A stretch of 64,000 nucleotides of DNA from Globodera rostochiensis (lineage: Eukaryota > Nematoda > Chromadorea > Rhabditida > Heteroderidae), in NCBI GenBank assembly GCA_018350325.1, contig JAEVLN010000003.1, positions 4,664,745 to 4,728,744 on the forward strand, in the 5' to 3' direction. The notes beneath the pieces were generated by a model that ran no database searches, had not been told where the DNA came from, and saw nothing but the letters and a program-made list of their open reading frames with translations. The position numbers and the translations under genes were made by a program. Positions 33,921 to 44,943 of this stretch are shown here, one piece after another (within the stretch, counting starts at the first letter, position 1; the number at the start of each line of letters is the position of its first letter).

Positions 33921-36900
33921 TTATCCGTTACTCGGCTTCTTCCTTTTGTCGGCGACTGTGCCGACGCCCCTTTGCTGTGCTTGAACGGCGGTAAGCGATC
34001 TGAAATCAAAAAACATTCATTCAAATTCCGGACCCAAATATTATTTATTTTTGAAAAAGTCGCATAACCGAAAAAATAGCGCGTTTGAAATATTATAGTA
34101 AAAGCGAATTATCGAAATTGCCATTGTGGGAGAAAATGAATTAATTCCCGAAAGCCAATCGAGAATCACAAAAAATTGGTCATGAAATGTAAAAAGGGCA
34201 GAAAAGCCAACACAAAACTCACTGATGCTCTGATTGCCGTGCTTTTAAACGGATCAGTGCCGGAATGTGTTCTTTGATGGCGAACATCATTTTGTCACGA
34301 TGCGCAGAGTCCGCAAAGTCATGCATTTTGAGGACACAGTCGTTGGCGAACGGATGCTTCATCATTTCCAACAACGGCGGCTTGCCAGAGCCGTTGCTGA
34401 ACAGAACATTAACGATTTGGGGTTTCCGGAAACAACTCACTCCGTGCAAACTTGGTCGATTAGCGCATTTCTTTGCTCCGTCGTCCCAAAAACCAAACAC
34501 TTTTCGATTACGCTGCAAATGCCCTTGTGATGTGCGTTCTTCAGAATGTCCCCCTTCAGATTGCGCACAATGCGCTCCCGGTCTTCGGGCAGTCCATGTT
34601 CGATAACATATTGGATCACAAAGTTGCCGTACTTAAACACGAACGATGGGGGGGGGGGGGGGGGGGGTCGTCGACCCGTGCCGGGGTCGAAAAGGCAAGG
34701 GTGGGCGTTTCGCAAAAAAGGCAAATGGGGCGGGGCGCTTTTCAAAAGTTTTTTTGTTGTTATAACTTCTTTCAAATCTAACCAAATCAAATATCGTGCA
34801 ATGTGTAGAAGCTTTTAAACGCAAAAGCTAAGCTATAGGATCTCCTTTTGAGGAAAAAAGGGCCAAAAGAGCATTTCTGGCCATAACTTTCTTGAAAATT
34901 GTCCTATAGATTAGCTTTTGCGTTTAAAAGCTTCTACCCATTGCATGCTTTCGAATGATACCAAAAATATTTGATTTGGTTAGCTTTGAAAGAAGTTATA
35001 ACGAAAAAACTTTTGAAAAACGCCCCATTTGTCTTTTTTAGGAATCGACCCAGCACCGGCTCGACCCCCCACTATTAAGCTATGATCTCGGCCCTATTTA
35101 TTAATGTCGAATATTTTGGCTTTTTGTTTAAGCGCAAATTAAAATTTCCAAATGTTGCAAATTAAAAGGGTCCCCCCTCTTTTTTTTCACAAAAACAAGT
35201 CTCAAAAAAGATGGCCAGAAACCCCCCGGATTTTTAAATTTTCATAACTTTTTAGGTGATTCTCGAGATCTTTCGAGTGGCGTTAAGAATTTCTTTATCG
35301 GTTAAGGTTGAAACAAGTGAGATGGGGGAGACCCCTGCACATTACGATTCACCCGCCGCCCTTTCACCCACCGGATCCGTGACCAAAGTGAACAGATTTT
35401 CGTGCAGAAGGCGCATAATGCGCTCGCGGTCTTCGGCACGTCCATGCTCAATCACGTGTTGGATCACATGACTGCCATACTTATCCGTGGCCAAAGTGGG
35501 CACATTCTCAAGCAGTTGTTCCAGCATGGGACGCTTTTGCTGCTCCGTACAGAGTTCAAGAACACGTTCGATCACCCGACTACCGTATTCATGGAGGGAA
35601 AGGGAGGTGACCTTTTAAGGGTGTTTAAATTTTTTTGGGAATTTATTCTTGGGAAGCACTTTCTCATGCAGACTGCGCATTATGCGCTCCCGGTCTTCGG
35701 CCCGTCCATGCTCAATCGCATGTCTGATCACAAAGCAGCCGTACTGGTCCGTGACCAAAGTGGGCACATTCTCAAGCAGTTTTTCGAACACGGGACGCTT
35801 TTGCTGCTCCGTGCAGCGTTCAAGAACACTTCTGATCACCCAATTACCGTATTCATGGAGGGACAGGGAAGCAACCTGTTGGGAAGGGACGAAGGAAGCT
35901 TTTCGAGATCTATCATTAAGAAATGTTTAAAATAGTTTTTAAACAAACAAAAAATCTAATAAAAATGTACCGAATTCGACGGACTGGTGGTTATGGCATC
36001 AACGACAAACTGAAGCCGTTGTGGTTCGATGAGTTCAAATATCTGCATAAAAGCTTTATCAGTTTCCAATAAAGCAAACCCCAAACCCGGAAGCCCCCTG
36101 GTTAAGCCTCAAACAACACATTATAATTGTTATTATTGGTGTTATTCACCATGTTCATGACGTGCATTCCATAACGATCTTTGATGCATCTTATCACACA
36201 CGCACGCGGCGTCAATTCTTCGATTATCTTTAAAAAATATTTTATTTTTTAATTAAAATAAATGTAATAACTATTTAAAATAAATGCTTTGCCTCCATTT
36301 GTAACGCTTTGTCCACCGATTTCAACGCCTTTTGGATCATGGGACCGCCGTATATTTGCAGGGACAATGTCAACACGTGGCCACGCAATGCGTCCACCAG
36401 CCGAGCCTTCTGATCGTCCGTGCCGTACTCGAAAAATTTCTGAATTTATTTTGCTTAATTAGGTAATTCCCTTTGATCATTTTTGGGCTATTTTAGGGAA
36501 TTTTACTTTTATTATGTTTTCAATTCCTTTTGAATGTGCGGCTAAAAATTGAAAGAAACAGACCAATTTGAAGAAACTTGCAAAAATAGTTCACTCAATT
36601 TATCGAATCGTGCCAAAAATAATGAATATTCGAAGGACCTGAATAACATAATGGCCAAATTCGTCAGCCATCAACTGTCGTGCATTTTGAAGCGTCTGCG
36701 CCTCTCTTTAAAAATAAATTTTCTTTATCGGGAAGGAGATTTTGTAACTTCTTGAAAAGATTTTTCAAACCGGGGATCCCGACTGGTCCCGGGTCGAAAT
36801 CCCGGTCTTGGCCAACTCTATCTGAAAGAGCGCTAACTGTTTAACAATTTATGTCCCAACGCGTCGTCCCAAAAAGTGACATTTAATGCATAAAGCAACT

Positions 36901-38707
36901 CACTCCACACAAACGTTGTCGATCAGCGTCTTTTTCTGATCCGCTGTCCCGCAGATTAAACACTTCAAAATGACGAGGCTGCCAAACTTGTCCTGTGCGT
37001 ATTTCATAATGTCCCCCTTCAGACTGCGCACAATGCGCTCCCGGTCTTCGGGCAGTCCATGCTCAATCGCGTGTTGGATCACGAAGTTGCCGTACTTGAA
37101 CAAAAATGGTAATGACTCAATTTTTAAAAAAGGCTATACGATTCCTCAACCGCCCCTTCACCTACCGGATCCGTGACCAATGTGGGTACATTCTCAAGCA
37201 GTTGTTCATACACGGGACGCTTTTGCTGCTCCGTGCAGTGTTCAAGCAGACATTCGATCACTCGACAGCCGTATTTATGAAGGGACAGGGGAGTCACTTG
37301 CGCCGATATTTCATTAATTATCTAAATAACATTTTTCACATTTATAGTCAAGCATTTGAGTCCCCAGGTAAACGGGACAATTTAGTAAGCAGGTCTAAAA
37401 ACTGGATTAAAAAGAAAAAACAAATTTTTTGAGGGAATATTCGTTTTCAGCACCAAAGAAATTAAGATGAGGGCCAATTGTTACACGAACATAAAAGAAA
37501 ATAACCGGATTACAATAAAATGATTTTAAATTAAATGATTTTGCCTCCATTTGTGACGCTTTGTCCACCGATTTCAACGCCGCTTCGATCACGTGAGAGC
37601 CGTACATTTGCTTGGCCAATTTCAATACGTGGCCACGCAATGCGTCCATCAGCTGAGCCTTTCCCGTCGATCTGGCACGCCCCAACTTTTGCTCAATGAA
37701 CCTGACGAAATGTTTTCGATTTACTTTTGATTTTCGACGTTTTTTTCCTTTCGATTTTCGACTTTCTTTTTAGTTTCGACACAGCCCTGCGCCCCACCTC
37801 CTCGCAACTACTTTTTAGGCGAAGGGCGGGTGGATCGGCGGTTTTGGTACCAATCGAAAGCTTATAAAAACCCAAAAATGTGGCCATTTTAAGCCCTAAA
37901 AATTGTTTTCCTCCACCATACATGCTTATCGAAAGTCACAAAAATTAATTTAAACAGTCGGGGTTCGAACCCCAACCCAAACAATCTCGACCCCCACCAC
38001 TCACCACTACACCAAGGCCGTAGCCCGGATTTTTTTTCGGGGGGGGGGGGGCCAAGCCAAAAAAAGTCGATTCTTATGGGTGCATTTTCCGTTTTTATTG
38101 CATTTTTCTTAAGCAATTTTTTTTTTTGCTAAAAAAGTTGGAATTTAGGGGTATACAGTAAATTTTGGCGTGGGTTGGCGGTGCCGATAGGCGCCGCCGA
38201 GAAAATTTTTACTCGATTTGTTAACAGATTTTCAACCAAAATTTAAAAAAATCGCCACTTTTTTTTGAAGTTTTTTAGAAATGGAAGGGGGTTGGCGGTG
38301 CCGACAAGCGCCGCCGGGAAAAATTTTTGAGCTTTTTGATGGAATTTGTTAAGAAAATTGGTCAAAAATTTGTAAAAGTGCAAATCAAAAGGGTCCCCGC
38401 AATTTTGATGAACAATTTTTTAACAAATCTTAACAAATCGTTTAATTTCAAATGATCTTCCTAAATCACCCAGCAATTCCCACCTTGAACCTTGCGGGTC
38501 CAGCGCAAATGCCATGGCGTGTTTGCCCAAATCGGCGAGTTGAAGATTGGCTGCACGGTTATTGTGGTAATCGTCCAACAACTGGGAACCGCCGTTGTTG
38601 CTGTACTTGTCCGACAGCTTGGACCGGTTGCTGGGGCGGTCTAAAATTCTCGAAAAAACTCCAGAGCTAATAAATGTCCAAAATTTACTGGACGACGACG
38701 ACGCCAT
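33921..38707 (-). CDS. PUF/Pumilio RNA-binding protein B with an expanded repeat array
   Basis: Exons (minus): 38707-38484, 37701-37545, 37321-37166, 37094-36904, 36705-36639, 36439-36293, 36227-36150, 36042-35971, 35875-35660, 35611-35372, 34631-34441, 34396-34223, 33999-33921. All phases agree, giving 663 aa. I count about 15 Pumilio repeats (GSRFIEQKL, YGSHVIEAALKSV, YGCRVIECLLEHC, YGNFVIQHAIEHG, FGSLVILKC, FGHYVIQKFFEYG and others). Exon 2 contains a repeat block missing from PUF-A. PUF-A has an extra repeat exon (16817-16948) and different middle exons. Introns after exons 2 and 6 start with GC (GAG|GCAAA). Repeat-face residues vary (N/Q, S/E, C/R), so the RNA site may differ from that of A. 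Intron 10 carries a foldback insertion absent in A. Confidence 0.85.
34647..35070. mobile_element. foldback element in PUF-B intron 10
   Basis: Inverted arms contain CTAACCAAATCAAATAT and TTTTGCGTTTAAAAGC and their complements, meeting around GGCCATAACTTTCTTG. The ends carry GTCGACCCGTGCCGGGGTCG-type words and G/C runs. The matching PUF-A intron (20267-20337) is 71 bp and lacks it. Confidence 0.8.
37955..38400. repeat. tRNA-like relic and MITE remnants in PUF-B intron region
   Basis: 37955-38030 (minus) has TGGTGTAGTGGTGAGTGG and GGGGTTCGAACCCCGAC, good A- and B-box matches without closed stems. 38025-38150 is a CCGTAGCC-type MITE relic. Hairpins are at 38177-38198 and 38294-38315. These fill PUF-B intron 1. 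Confidence 0.55.
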
Positions 38708-39279
38708 GCGAGCGCCGCATGAAAGAACGGCTGCCGGGCACACATTTTTGATGTGTTGATGTAAAAACGCCACATGAACAGTTTGGACGTGTTGAATCTA
38801 AAAAATTGTTTTTTTGTTAAAAATATTTGCATACGAATAAAACTTTCCGAAAGATTAAGCCCCTAAAAGCTTCATACATTTTTTTCGAAAAGGACGGATT
38901 TAATCATTACAATTCCGATTAAACCATCGTTTTTTTTTAAATCTGAACACCTCCAACTTCTCGAACATTTTCGTGTATGTTTTTTAGTAATATTTTGCAG
39001 AAATAGGCAACGAAAAGCTTTTGGAAGTCGTTTTGACATTTCTTTAGACGGGGGGTCGCCGATTACATTTTCCCTGGGCCAAAACAAAATCAAACCAAAA
39101 AAATAATAACAAAAAAAATATGCAAACCTTGCAAATAATGTGTTGGCCGTTCAGAAAATTGCAAATTAATCGGCTGACCATTTTAAGCGATTGCGTTAAG
39201 TTACTTTCTAAAAGCTAAAAAACGCCAATTGAAAACATTTTGAATAAATGAAACAAAAGGGGCAACAAAAGGTAAATAT
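38708..39279. other. 5' flank of PUF-B
   Basis: Collinear and inverted to the PUF-A 5' flank. It holds the empty site for MITE 15330-15614 near 38945-38960 and the paralogous 29-codon exon at 39214-39128. No other gene seen. Confidence 0.6.
39128..39214 (-). CDS. conserved 29-codon exon upstream of PUF gene B
   Basis: Same frame, acceptor and donor (AAG|GTTTG) as 14693-14779. The encoded segment reads ...KMVSRLICNFLNGQHIICK. Preservation of frame and splice sites in both copies supports a real exon, but its gene is not established. Confidence 0.35.
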
Positions 39280-39914
39280 TAGAACCCGGAATTTTGAAAA
39301 AACCTGGATCTGGATTTTGGAAATGACCTGGATCTGGATATTCTGGATTAAAAATCCAGGAAAAATCCAGATCCAGAAAAATCCAGGTTTGTGGAGGCCT
39401 GGATCCAGACCTGGATCTGGATTTTTTTTAATTTTTGAAAATTATATAGGTATGCATCTAATAAGGATTGATTTATTTGGTTAAAATAACAATCATTTTA
39501 GTAATTCCTTGCTGGTTTTTAGACACATAAAATGAAACAAAGAATTTATACTGGGTCGATTAATATTTGTAATTCAAAAATGGTATCGCCTTATTCAAAA
39601 ACAATAACATTTCGGTAAAATATCAACTCGTTTTTCACCAACTCGTTTTTGGATCAACTCGTTTATTGGCGTAACGTTACTGATTTCACATCCAATACAT
39701 AACGGAAAATCCAGGTCCGATTACCTGGATTCTGGATCTGGATCCAGGTCTGAGTCCCCTGGACCTGGATCTGGATTTTGGAAATGACCTGGATCTGGAT
39801 TTTATGGATTAAAAATCCAGATCCAGAAAAATCCAGGATCGTGGAGAATACCTGGATTTCTGGATCTGGATCCAGAAAAATCCAGGTCTGGATCCAGATC
39901 CAGTCCGGGCTCTA
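39280..39914. mobile_element. hAT-like element, GGATCCAGATC-word family
   Basis: Inverted ends TAGAACCCGGA and TCCGGGCTCTA. Perfect 8-bp duplication GTAAATAT (39272-39279, 39915-39922). Words ATCCAGGTCTGGATCC and ATCCAGATCCAG crowd both ends. The centre has a three-fold CAACTCGTTTTT word. The PUF-A flank near 14640 has the uninterrupted site. A related fragment is at 40393-40470. Confidence 0.92.
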
Positions 39915-39922
39915 GTAAATAT

Positions 39923-40742
39923 TAAGACCGGAATAGGTTTCGAATCTCGGAAATTTGTCGAAAACTCCGGGACCTACACTCTCGGAATTTCGAGATTTTT
40001 GATTTCGAAAACCAAATTTTAAAAAATACGTTAATTTTTTGATGCTTTTTAAGAACGACGAGGTCTCCAGAAAACGTTTGAATTTGTTGATGGATTGTTA
40101 AGAAAATTAGTTACTTAAAAGTTGTTTTTTCCTTAATTTTCAAGTTTTTAAACCGGTTCAAAAACGGATATTCCCAATTTTGATTTTGTATTAACTAATT
40201 CCTAATTTTGAAAGCCAATTTGAGTGATTTTTCCCATTTTTTAATTAGTGAACAACTGAGTCCCAAGTCAAAAGACACTTCAGTCCCGGGTCTGTAACTC
40301 TTCAGGGAATGGTTGCCCAACAAAAATTTTTTTCGGCTTCGACCGAGAGGAGTCCATTGATATATATTTCGTTCGATTTTGAGTCTGGACCGTATGACCA
40401 GGTCCAGGAAAATCCAGGGGTTTTGGGGCTAATGGACCTGGAAAAATCCAGGCCTGGATCCAGGTCGGGCTCTATTAATGTTGATCAATCACTTTTTTCA
40501 TGCTTGGCCGTTTCGTGAAATCTCAAGCGCAGGCGTCGTCTTTACATCATGGCACCAAATCTGATTACAAAAAAACCCGCTGATGGACAAAAGTGTTGGG
40601 GTGTTTTGTTTTAACATTTTATTCTTTTTGTTTTTTCAAGCGGGTTTTGGTTTTGATTTTTAATTCGGGTTCCAATGAACGAGGCGTGATGAAAATACTT
40701 TTTATTAACTTTAAACCAAAATTATTTTTCAAAAATTTCCAT
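39923..40742. other. intergenic, fragment of GGATCCAG hAT family
   Basis: 40393-40470 holds CCAGGTCCAGG words and ends CGGGCTCTA like the element at 39280-39914. From about 40495 the sequence is the inverted copy of 63.8-64.0 kb. No gene seen. Confidence 0.5.
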
Positions 40743-42790
40743 TCAAATTCCATCGACCTCAGTTCTTTGCCTTTTGGGCTCACTTGGACCGTCATTTGCG
40801 TCAAGCATTCTAAAAATTCGAAAAAAAAATCTTAAGAAATTGTCAAAATATACAAAAAAGGGTATTTCTACACTATATGGGAGTGGTTCGGATCCGAACA
40901 ATTCATATACCAATCGACTCCTCTCATCGAGTTGAGCACGAATCTGCAAAAATTTTTCCGCGGAAACCACTTTGAAGAAAGTTATGGCCCCTCAAAGTTG
41001 GCCAAAAACCATAGGGGGGACCCTTTTGGTCAAAATTTTTGGAAAATTTTTTTATTGTAAAAATTGTCTGAAGATATGTTATTTGATGCGCTGATTACGG
41101 ATTCGTCAATAGAAAATCAAAATTGAGCATTTAAAACGGTTTTTGAACCGGTTTAAATTATTGAAAATTAAAGAAAAAACGATTTTTAAGTAACAAAAGC
41201 CGGATATAATAATGAAAGGCCGTGTAACGGCCCGCCAACAGCGAGCATGCGATGACGGAGCAAGTAGTGGGGCGAGACGGAGGGCGGAGGAAGAAGTCTG
41301 ACGAGCGCCACTGGGGGGCGAGCGCGCGGGGACCCGCGGAGCGGGCGCGCGCGAGACCCCCAGCCGGGTCACGCGCGGACTTCTTCCGGAGCCCGGAGTC
41401 TCGCCCCACCTACTGGCCGCCGTAGTCGAGTGTGCGGTACTTTGGCTGCTATTTTCCGTGTCAATAGCTCATTTTCAGACACTTTTTAGAATAAAAAATT
41501 TCCCAAAAATTTTGACCAAAAGGGTCCCCCCTATGGTTTTTGGCCAACTTTGAGGGGCCATAACTTTCTTCAAAGTGGTTTCCGCGGAAAAATTTTTGCA
41601 GATTCGTGCTCAGCTCGATGAGAGGAGTCGATTGGTATATGAATTGTTCGGATCTGAACCACTCCCATATAGTGTAGAAATTCCCAAAAAAGGCATAAAA
41701 ATGCCAAAATAGGCACTAAAGGTACACAAAAAAGGCATTTATATGCACTGGAATCCCCTGGCTACGTCCTTGATCCCTGGCCATTTGATTGCTCCCCCCC
41801 CCCCGGGGGTTAAAATCCATCTTTACCCGTCGCCGATGTCCCCGTCGTTGAAGTCAATGTGAATGCGATTCCGCGGATGACTCCAACACCATTCAGCCGC
41901 CTTCTTTTCCCATGCGGCCCATTTGTCTTCGTCGCGCTCAATCGGGCAACGGACCAACAGCCAAAAGTCTTCGCTAAAGCGTCGCAACTCCAATCGCTCC
42001 CCCGTCAAATTGTTGTTCAGTTCAAATGGCACAATGCCAACAGGAGAATAAAAATCATAAGAAAAGATGATAAAATTCAACGGATCGGTCGAATTGACAA
42101 ATGTCTAAAATGGCATAAATTAATTTAAATTTTAACATTTTCGGAAGTCCGTCCCCGCGGGGCGTGTGCAACCATTTGGCCAAAGCTTGTCCAGAAGAAG
42201 CGTCGGCACTCTCATCGGCCGGCAACGCGGGGAAAACATAATTGAATTGGATCTCTCGGAGTTTTGCACAATCGCTGAGAATGGTCGGAGACAATTGGCG
42301 CAAATGGTTGAAAGTGGAAGAATCCAAGTAAAATTTCCAAATGTTCTCATTGATCAACGGCCAAATCCGGTGTCGAATTATTTGCCAACTGCGCTTTTCG
42401 TTGACGGATGTTCCGATTGAAAGATTGATGTCTTTGGAGTCGAAAAGTGGGCGGAGGCTTTGAACAAATTCGATGGCACTTCCGTCGATGTAACTGAAAG
42501 CTTATGAAAAATCCAACAAATTTAAATGCTGGGAAAGAAGACCTTATGCCCAGTCGTTCGAATCCGATCACTTTGCCAGGAAGCGGTTTTTGGGGGATTG
42601 ACAAACGGCGCTCGACTTTGCCATTGCCAACAATTTTGACAATTTCGGCGCCATTTCCGTCAGCTGCGCGCCAAATTGCCAATTGACCCAACGACCATTC
42701 TTTCAATTTGAAATGGGCGTCCACCAAACGGTCAAATCGATCGCTGATCAATGCCACTTTCAGTCCGAGCAAAAAATGTCCACAAAATGC
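40743..42790 (-). pseudogene. F-box-like family member, broken
   Basis: Inverted paralogue of the intact gene at 62200-63731. Recognisable parts: exon 2 (from about 42790, [23 protein letters not shown]), exon 3 (about 42500-42130), exon 4 (42104-41827, [13 protein letters not shown]) and exon 5 (40809-40743, [12 protein letters not shown]). Breaks: exon 1 and the start of exon 2 are replaced by a TTAGGCCTAAGCC block. About 69 bp is deleted at the exon 3/intron 3 border, removing the last codons and the donor. Intron 4 has an 826-bp foldback insertion. The family is cyst-nematode specific as far as I know, with an N-terminal F-box-like segment suggesting a role in ubiquitin ligase substrate choice. 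Confidence 0.82.
40860..41685. mobile_element. long-arm foldback element, about 215-bp arms
   Basis: Starts GGGTATTTCTACAC and ends GTGTAGAAATTCCC. The arms (to about 41074, from about 41474) are over 95% identical inverted copies. AAAAAA flanks each side. The inverted paralogue at about 63605-63645 has the uninterrupted sequence, so this is a clean insertion. Between the arms lies a GC-rich block (41220-41430) unlike anything nearby. Confidence 0.92.
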
Positions 42791-42804
42791 GAACACTTCG
42801 CAGG

Positions 42805-42915
42805 GTGGCTTACAAATTAGGCCTAAGCCTAACGAACCCTAAGCCAGAGTGGCTTAGGCCTAAGCCTAACGAACCCCAAGCCAGGGTGGCTTAGGCCTAA
42901 GCCTAACATACCCCT
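42805..42915. repeat. TTAGGCCTAAGCC block 2
   Basis: Three tandem units of about 40 bp, each with GGCTTAGGCCTAAGCCTAAC. It abuts the truncated end of the F-box-like pseudogene. Confidence 0.8.
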
Positions 42916-42916
42916 A

Positions 42917-44270
42917 AGTCTCTACCTTAAAATAATAAATCATACATTTCAAAACCTTAATGTTGTCAGATCTTAAAAATATTGTCAGATTTGTGATCAG
43001 CACCCTTGAAAACCCCATATATGATGTTTTCAGCAAATTTGGGGAGGGGGTCGCAAAATGCGAAAGTACCTAGATACGCACTCTGTTATATGGTGAAAAC
43101 AATTTCTAAAAATTTAATTTCATTTTTAAAATATTTTCGGCAACTTTTACTGTACAAATTTTTGGAATTTTGATTTTTGCTCAGCAAAATGAGTATTTTT
43201 AAAGAATGTAGTTTCAATCTATTGTCAAAATTAAATTTTCCCAAAGGGGGGACCCTTTTGGGATTTCATCAAAAATTTTTCTCTTAAATTCAGGTGAAAT
43301 GAACCCGGAAACCGCTGAAATGCTTATTTTTCTCAACAAAACATTGCCAATAATCAAATTATAAGTAGGGCGGGGATTTACATGCACATAAAATCTTGAA
43401 ATATGCACCAAAAATTGCAAATGCACATAAAATGAAAATATGTATGCACATAAATTTTTCTAAATTTAATATAAAATTTCCCCAAAATTCGTCAAATTCA
43501 TTCACCAATGGTTAAAATTGCTGATAAGATACATCCAATAAAACTCAAGGCATTTCAGAGAAAATTTTTTTGAAAATAAGCAGAATTTTTAAAAATTTTC
43601 ATTTTTTTGGTGGCAGAATTTTTTGTCGCGAAACAAGTCAATTTTTAGGGTGAATTTTTTGAAAATTTTGAAAAAGTGGATCCTTAGGGTGTATTTTTCG
43701 TTTTTATTGCATTTTTTTAAAGGAATTTTGAAAAATGCCAAAATATGCACATGGAAATGCGTTCTAAAGTTTCAAACCAAGCTGAAAACACGTTTTTCGT
43801 GCGTTTCAGACCGTTCCCAATTGCATGCATATAAATCCCCGCCCTAATTATAAGAATTGAATAAAAGTTTTTGTTCATTTTAAATTGAAATTCAAAATGT
43901 ATACCGAATACCGGTCGGTATACCGAATTTTTTGGTCGGTATTTTATACCGATACCGAATACTGCAAACCGTATTCGCATTAGCCAGAACGAATTCGCCC
44001 AAAAATGACGTTTAAAGGGCGATGATGGTGAACGATCGGTATTGGCGACCTTCGATCTCCACAAAACCAACTCAACCTACAAATTTTAAAAGTCTGGAAA
44101 AAGGATTTTTTTTTATGTTTTCGGAGGGCGTAGAATCCGAATCTGTCCTCTGTTTCGACCAATTCCGGACTTCGAGCCCGAATTCGTATATTTGGTCGCT
44201 GCAAAAATTATTTTAGCCTCAAAAACATTCAAAAAGCACGAATTCGATCATTATATAAATGTAAACGAAA
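42917..44270. other. intergenic repeat mosaic
   Basis: 42955-43070 matches 22140-22260 (GATCAGCACCCTTGAAAACC / CACGGGTGCTGATCACGAAT, inverted). 43370-43850 is a repeat with CATATAAATCCCCGCCC-like ends related to 4900-5400. 43890-43975 is a TACCGAATACCG cluster. No supported gene. Confidence 0.45.
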
Positions 44271-44625
44271 AATACCAAAAAATGACTGTTCACAAGTTTG
44301 GTAAACAATACTCGGAAACCCATTGAATCACGTTTTGTATGACTTTTATTGTTGGAATTTCGTTGCGTTGGTATTTCGTGGGGCAATCAAAGACTGCGTT
44401 TGTTGTCGGTGGTTGGTGATCGCGTGGTTTTGGCCACCTTTAATCGACGTTTGTTCAATTTCAGCCCCCCTCCCACCCGCCGGTATTTAAGCAACGGCAC
44501 ACACTCACTGCCCTCACATTTGGACTTGATGGTAGCCATTTCCATTAAATTTAGGCCATTTTTCGATTTATATATCGGTCAAAGTCCGGGCCCCCAATTT
44601 TAATCTATTTATTCCTTCAGAAAAG
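44270..44625 (+). promoter_or_regulatory. promoter region of knottin-like gene 5
   Basis: The conserved upstream block of the family, with TATTTAAG at 44484-44491 (142 bp before the ATG) and the CACTGCCCTCACATTTGGAC block. A short deletion relative to the other copies removes the TGATCACTTTTTGATC word. Confidence 0.55.
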
Positions 44626-44943
44626 ATGACCAAATCACTGCTCTTCTCCTGCTGTTGTGCCATTATTGTCTGTTTGGCGTTGATGGCACAGGACAAAAGC
44701 GGTCAGTCATCAGTCAGTCGATGTTCCGAATTAAAAGCAGCTAAATGTTTTGTTTTTTTGATAGTGCTGGCAATCAGCAACGACGGCGGCGAGTCGCGCA
44801 TTGCCCGTTTCTTCGAAGGGGGCGAGTCGATGCGGGTGAAGCGTGCATGCTCCGGACAACCCTGCAGTCCAGGCACCTGTGACGAAATTTGTAATTGCTT
44901 TAAAGGGCACTGTCGCGCGCAAATGCGAAATGAAGGCAATTGA
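44626..44943 (+). CDS. secreted knottin-like peptide precursor 5
   Basis: Exons 44626-44701 and 44765-44943 give 84 aa. Same leader and propeptide, furin-type RVKR, then a mature domain starting ACSGQPC with exactly six cysteines spaced C-x4-C-x4-C-x3-C-x1-C-x4-C, the plainest knottin layout of the family. Its mature part shares little with genes 2-4 except the cysteines. The acceptor is TTGATAG instead of TTGATGCAG. The 3' flank (GACATGCGA...GGAGCCATTTTCGATG, then AATAAA near 44988) matches that of gene 1. Confidence 0.84.
   Translation: MTKSLLFSCCCAIIVCLALMAQDKSGQSSVSRCSELKAAKCFVFLIVLAISNDGGESRIARFFEGGESMRVKRACSGQPCSPGTCDEICNCFKGHCRAQMRNEGN

Noticed and set aside
41158..41409. Coding sequence in the GC-rich core (Ala/Arg/Pro-rich frames)
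   Set aside because: Frames are open on several registers from composition alone, and the block lies inside a foldback insertion absent from the paralogue.
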